The notes under the pieces were generated by a model. It saw only the letters and a program-made list of their open reading frames with translations, made no database searches and was not told the origin of the DNA. From RGIG5952 sp045627605 (GTDB lineage: Bacteria > Verrucomicrobiota > Kiritimatiellia > RFP12 > JAAYLN01): a stretch of DNA of 64,000 nucleotides. A program made the translations under genes and the position numbers. The stretch is from NCBI GenBank assembly GCA_045627605.1, contig JAZQOA010000056.1, positions 39,310 through 103,309 on the forward strand. Direction: 5' to 3'. How positions within the stretch are numbered: the stretch's first letter is position 1; every line of letters begins with the position of its first letter. Below are positions 60,171 through 64,000 of this stretch, piece by piece.

Positions 60171-61925
60171 ATGAGCTTGCTGCATCTTAAAAAAACATCT
60201 TCGGCGCCCGTGCGCTTCGGGAGCTTCACCGAGGCGCTCGTCAAGCGCGGCGTCCTCGACGAAGAACAACTCAAGACCGTCAAATCGCAGGCGGAGAGCG
60301 AAAAACTCCCCGTCGAGCGCTACCTGGTGCAGAAGAACCTCGTGGATCCGGCGGCCTTCACGCTCGCGGAATCGGCCTACCTCGGGATTCCGCCGATTTC
60401 GATTCCCGACAACTTCGCCGTCAAGGACGACCTTCTCTGCGACCGCGACGTCAATTTCTGGATGAAGGCCAAGGCCACGCCGATCAACAAGGTCGCGGGC
60501 CGCCTCACCATCGCCTTCGCCGACCCCTTTGACCTCCCGGCGCAGGAAGAGGTCGCGCGCGTCGCCGGCGGCAAGATCTGGCAGGTCGTCGCCCCCGAGC
60601 GCGAGGTGCTGGACGCCCTCCAGCGCCTCAAGGCCAAGGAGGACGCCGCGAACCCCGCCCTCGCGATGGAAAACATCATGAAGGGCCAGGAGACGGATAT
60701 CGAGTTCACGTCCGTCGAGGAAAAGGAAGACGCCATCGACGCCTCCGTGGAGTCGGCCGGCGAGGCCCCCGTCATCCGCATGGTCAACACGATGATGATC
60801 GAGGCGCTCAAGACGAAGGCGTCGGACATCCACTTCGAGGCGGCCGAGCGCACCTCGCGCCTCCGCTACCGCATCGACGGCGAACTCGTCGAGCGGCCCG
60901 CGCCGCCCAAGGCCCTCCACAACGCCATCGTCAGCCGCATCAAGATCATGTCGAACCTCGACATCGCCGAGCGGCGACGCCCGCAGGACGGCCGCTTCAA
61001 GGTGCGCGCCCTCAAGAAGGAGGTCGACGTCCGCGTCTCGATCCTCCCGACAGTCCACGGCGAAAAGGTCGTCATGCGCATCCTCGACAAGGCCAACCTC
61101 GCGCCCGGTCTCGCCTCGCTCGGCCTCGACGACTACGCCTACAAGGCGATGAAGTTCGCCATCGACCAGCCCCACGGCATCATCCTCGTCACGGGGCCGA
61201 CCGGCTCGGGCAAGACGACGACACTCTACTCGTGCCTCCAGGACCTCAACAAGCCCAACGTCAACATCGTCACCGCCGAAGACCCCGTGGAGTACGAGCT
61301 CGCGGGGGTAAACCAGTGCCACGTCAACGTCGCGCAGGGCCTGACCTTCGCCGGCATTCTCCGCTCGGTGCTGCGCCAGGACCCGGACATCTGCCTCGTG
61401 GGCGAAATCCGCGACAACGAGACGGCGGATATCGCGGTGAAGGCCGCCCTCACCGGCCACCTCGTGCTCTCCACGCTCCACACCAACGATGCCTGCGGCG
61501 TCATCCCGCGCCTTATCGACATGCAGGTGCCGCCCTTCCTGCTGGCGAGTTCGCTCATCCTCGCCCAGGCGCAGCGCCTCTTCCGAAGGCTCTGCCCCTT
61601 CTGCCGCAAGCCCGTGGACGTCGACCTCGACCTTCTCCAGGCCAACAAGGTCGATCCCGCGCCTTTCGAAGGCGTGCAAATCTACGGGCCGGGCGGCTGC
61701 CCGAAATGCCACAACTCCGGCTACAAGGGCCGCGGCGCCTTCATGGAGGTGCTGCCCATCACGCCGCGCGTCCGCGAAATCATCGAGCGCGGCGGCGATT
61801 CGGAGAAGCTGCGCCTCCTCGCCCTGGAAGAGGGCATGGTCTCGCTGAAGGAGGCCGGCATGCGCAAGGTGCGCGCGGGCATGACATCGCTCGAGGCGGC
61901 CTTCGAGGTGACAGGCGGCGAATAG
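60171..61925 (+). CDS. Pilus assembly/type II secretion ATPase, PilB/GspE
   Basis: 584 residues. An N-terminal MshEN-like domain (RFGSFTEALVKRGVLDEEQL to about 150), then the GspE motor: EAAERTSRLRYRIDGELV, Walker A GPTGSGKT (342-349), the Asp box TAEDPVEY, Walker B LVGEIRD (409-415), His box (TLHTND) and a zinc site Cys475, Cys478, Cys510 and Cys513. It powers pilus extension together with the PilC-like protein downstream. Confidence 0.95.
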   Translation: MSLLHLKKTSSAPVRFGSFTEALVKRGVLDEEQLKTVKSQAESEKLPVERYLVQKNLVDPAAFTLAESAYLGIPPISIPDNFAVKDDLLCDRDVNFWMKAKATPINKVAGRLTIAFADPFDLPAQEEVARVAGGKIWQVVAPEREVLDALQRLKAKEDAANPALAMENIMKGQETDIEFTSVEEKEDAIDASVESAGEAPVIRMVNTMMIEALKTKASDIHFEAAERTSRLRYRIDGELVERPAPPKALHNAIVSRIKIMSNLDIAERRRPQDGRFKVRALKKEVDVRVSILPTVHGEKVVMRILDKANLAPGLASLGLDDYAYKAMKFAIDQPHGIILVTGPTGSGKTTTLYSCLQDLNKPNVNIVTAEDPVEYELAGVNQCHVNVAQGLTFAGILRSVLRQDPDICLVGEIRDNETADIAVKAALTGHLVLSTLHTNDACGVIPRLIDMQVPPFLLASSLILAQAQRLFRRLCPFCRKPVDVDLDLLQANKVDPAPFEGVQIYGPGGCPKCHNSGYKGRGAFMEVLPITPRVREIIERGGDSEKLRLLALEEGMVSLKEAGMRKVRAGMTSLEAAFEVTGGE

Positions 61926-61961
61926 GGACCCGGCGGCGCGGCAAGGCGAAAGGTCTTTCAA

Positions 61962-63032
61962 ATGGCACGGAAACCACTCAAAGTCAAAGGCGCGAAGCAA
62001 ATCCTCGGCAAGGAGGTCGTCCCCTTCACGAAGCAGATTTCGTCAATGCTCGGGGCAGGCATGACGATCATCGCCTCGATCCAGACGCTCAAGGACCAGT
62101 GCGACAACCCGAACTTCAAGGAGATCCTCACGCACCTCAACGACACGCTCGAAGGCGGCGACCCGCTCTCCACCGGCCTCGCCGACTACCCGCAGATTTT
62201 CGACGACATGTACGTCAACATGGTTCTCGCGGGCGAGCAGTCGGGCGAGTTCGCGCAGATTCTCAGGCGCCTCGCGATGATCCTGCAGTCCTCCGCCCGC
62301 CTCAAGAGCAAGGTCAAGAGCGCCATGACCTACCCGGTGACGATCGTCTCGATCGCGCTCCTGCTGGCCGGCGGCCTCGTGCAGTTCGTCGTGCCGATCT
62401 TCGCCGAGATGTTCGCGGGCGCGGGCAAGCCGCTGCCGGCGCTCACGCAGTCGCTCGTCAACGTCTCCAACTTCGTGAAGCACTGGTGGTATGTCGTCAT
62501 CCCGTGCGTCGGCGTGGCGGTTTTCCTCTTCTCCAAGTGGAAGAAAACGGAAAAAGGGCACCTCAAGTGGGACGAGTTCATGCTCAAGATGCCGGTCTTC
62601 GGGCAGCTGAACCAAAAGTCCGCCATCGGCCGCTTCTGCCGTCTCTTCGCGCAGATGCTCGCCGCCGGCGTCCCGATTCTCAAGGCCATGAAGGTCGTCG
62701 CCGGCTCGCTCGGCAACAAGGTGCTGGAAAAATCGGTGCTCGACGCGCGCAAGGAGGTCGAGCAGGGCAACCAGCTCAACGCCTCGCTCGACGGCAAGCC
62801 CTACATGCCGATCCTGATGGTCCGCATGCTCGCCGCCGGCGAAAAGGCCGGCAAGGTCGACGAAATGCTCGATTCGGTGGCGGACGCCTACGAGGAGGAG
62901 GTCGAAACCATGCTGACCACCCTCACCTCGCTGATGGAGCCCTTCCTGATGGTCTTCCTCGGCGGCATCATCGGCACCATCGTCATGGCCATGTTCATGC
63001 CGATCTTCAACATGGGTTCGCTGGCGTCCTGA
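61962..63032 (+). CDS. Inner membrane platform protein, PilC/GspF
   Basis: 356 residues with two GspF domains. The first has FTKQISSMLGAGMTIIASIQTLKDQ (about 23-47), the second FCRLFAQMLAAGVPILKAMKVVAG (about 223-246); three membrane helices lie near 125-148, 175-192 and 325-348. It is the inner-membrane platform turned by the ATPase. The intergene of 36 nt to pilB suggests one operon. Confidence 0.95.
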   Translation: MARKPLKVKGAKQILGKEVVPFTKQISSMLGAGMTIIASIQTLKDQCDNPNFKEILTHLNDTLEGGDPLSTGLADYPQIFDDMYVNMVLAGEQSGEFAQILRRLAMILQSSARLKSKVKSAMTYPVTIVSIALLLAGGLVQFVVPIFAEMFAGAGKPLPALTQSLVNVSNFVKHWWYVVIPCVGVAVFLFSKWKKTEKGHLKWDEFMLKMPVFGQLNQKSAIGRFCRLFAQMLAAGVPILKAMKVVAGSLGNKVLEKSVLDARKEVEQGNQLNASLDGKPYMPILMVRMLAAGEKAGKVDEMLDSVADAYEEEVETMLTTLTSLMEPFLMVFLGGIIGTIVMAMFMPIFNMGSLAS

Positions 63033-63055
63033 CGCGGCGGGAAGGAGTTTCCAAA

Positions 63056-63883
63056 ATGGCCGACGACAACGACACAATGCGCGCGAAGCTGGGCGAAGGC
63101 ATCGCGTACTTCGAGAAAATGCGCCAGGCGATGCCCGACGACCGGACGACGCTCGAGTTCCTCTCCGTCGCCTACGGGCAGATTGGCGACGAGGCGAAAT
63201 GCTGCGACGCGCTCGTCTCGCTGGCGCGCGTCCTGCTCCGCGAACGCGACTTCGACTCCGCCGAGCGCATCGCCGAACGCCTCGGCAAATACGACGACCC
63301 CGCCGCCAAGGCGATGATGGTCAAGGTCATGGCGGCACGTGCGCCGACGCCCGACCTCACGCCCGAGGAACCCTCGAAGGAGGGCATCTCCGGCACCTAC
63401 GGGGCCGCCGTCAAGGCCGAGGTCAACCTCGTGAAGATCCTCCAGGGCCGCCGCCTCATCGACGACGCGCTTGCCGAAACCCTGACGAAGAAAATCTCAG
63501 AGCACCCCGGCAGCGGACGCTTCTTCCTCATCTCGGCGCTGACCTTCCTCGAAAGGGAAAATTCACCAACCGCCGAAAAGGCGATCGCCCTCATTGCCGA
63601 TGCCACCTCCGCGCCGCCCATCCCCCTCGAGGCTTTCGACATCCAGCCCGAACTTGCGCGGGCGATTCCCGAATCCTATGTCCGGGTGCGCGGCACCATC
63701 CCCTTCGCCCGTCTCGGCGACACGCTTCTCGTCGGCATGCTCGACCCCTTCGACGACCTTATGAAACGCGAAACGGCCGCCGCCGCGGGCTGCCCCTGCC
63801 GTTTCTACACGGTCGAGCCCGCCGCCGTCGACAACGTCCTCGAGCGCCTCTACGGCCAGCACGAGGAGGAAAACAAGGACTAA
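63056..63883 (+). CDS. TPR-like protein with a stand-alone GspE N-terminal (MshEN-like) domain
   Basis: 275 residues, soluble. Residues 8-95 are helical and TPR-like (AKLGEGIAYFEKMRQAMPDD, AYGQIGDEAKCCDALVSLARVLL, FDSAERIAERLGKYD). Residues 120-270 resemble the GspE_N/MshEN module (LVKILQGRRLIDDALAETLTKKI, IPLEAFDIQPELARAIPESYVRVRGTIPFARLGDTLLVGMLDPFDD), but no ATPase domain follows. It may bind the PilB motor or a nucleotide such as c-di-GMP. AAGGAG upstream of the ATG, 23 nt after pilC. Confidence 0.7.
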   Translation: MADDNDTMRAKLGEGIAYFEKMRQAMPDDRTTLEFLSVAYGQIGDEAKCCDALVSLARVLLRERDFDSAERIAERLGKYDDPAAKAMMVKVMAARAPTPDLTPEEPSKEGISGTYGAAVKAEVNLVKILQGRRLIDDALAETLTKKISEHPGSGRFFLISALTFLERENSPTAEKAIALIADATSAPPIPLEAFDIQPELARAIPESYVRVRGTIPFARLGDTLLVGMLDPFDDLMKRETAAAAGCPCRFYTVEPAAVDNVLERLYGQHEEENKD

Positions 63884-63887
63884 CGCG

Positions 63888-64000
63888 ATGAAGGGCGCAT
63901 CCGGCAACGGCATCGGAACGGGGAACGGCCTCCGCAGACGCGGGAGCCGCGCCGGCGTCACGCTCATCGAGGTGATGCTCGCCGGGTTCATCACGATGCT
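63888..64000 (+). CDS. Pseudopilin / minor pilin, N-terminal fragment (cut by window edge)
   Basis: The first 37 residues are visible. A basic leader (LRRRGSRAG) precedes VTLIEVMLAGFITML, a type III prepilin signal with Glu at position 5 of the mature part. It starts 4 nt after the previous stop. Likely a minor pilin (PilV/GspI or PilW/GspJ type), but the class cannot be fixed from this part. Confidence 0.8.
   Translation, partial: MKGASGNGIGTGNGLRRRGSRAGVTLIEVMLAGFITM

Overview
The window is one GC-rich stretch (roughly 60-65% G+C by eye) from a Gram-negative bacterium. It carries BamA, the lipid A enzymes LpxB and LpxI, a TRAP transporter and a type IV pilus or type II secretion-like assembly operon. 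LpxI rather than LpxH, a pyrophosphate-type phosphofructokinase, intracellular and GH36 glycan enzymes, and several large-family AAA ATPases together suggest a gut- or rumen-associated member of the PVC group, most likely Kiritimatiellota/Verrucomicrobiota. That placement is inference. No rRNA gene is present to confirm it.

Layout. 1-471 is repeat DNA. 472-1269 encodes an arylamine N-acetyltransferase. 1348-4769 is the most unusual part: two divergent copies of a calpain-like cysteine protease flank a CesT-like secretion chaperone, with matching ECF-sigma-type promoter boxes in front of the first protease and the chaperone. This looks like a type III effector and chaperone module, although no secretion apparatus gene is in view. 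5098-16224 holds housekeeping and metabolic genes on the plus strand: CYTH, dgt, a glucuronokinase-like GHMP kinase, a GH109-like oxidoreductase fold protein, PPi-PFK, bamA, dctPQM and usp. 16225-17516 is a degraded ATPase locus. 17541-24062 is minus-strand: rhaB, lpxB, lpxI, tRNA-Gly(UCC), a GH36 alpha-galactosidase and a lipoprotein nitroreductase.

24078-47414 is a surface-polysaccharide region. It contains rmlD, rmlA and rmlC (no rmlB here), about ten glycosyltransferase genes including multidomain GT2-GT2-GT4 and GT4-GT4 proteins, an AlgI/AlgJ-like O-acetylation pair, a CDP-glycerol glycerophosphotransferase-like protein and polytopic membrane proteins. A GC-poorer AAA/DUF4143 ATPase with a phased 32-bp repeat array and an apparently leaderless promoter interrupts it.

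47429-64000 is the pilus region. A minus-strand operon pilM-pilN-pilO-pilP-like-secretin-hybrid kinase, continuing into a membrane protein and a GT2, starts at a near-perfect 46-bp palindrome. That palindrome contains two head-to-head sigma-54 promoters. The same sigma-54 motif precedes the major pilin gene and the pilB gene, and a PilR/NtrC-type activator with an intact GAFTGA loop lies between those two. pilB, pilC, a TPR plus GspE-N-terminal-domain protein and the start of a further pseudopilin gene follow. The layout suggests one sigma-54 regulon that controls pilus assembly, its sensor kinase and perhaps its glycosylation genes.
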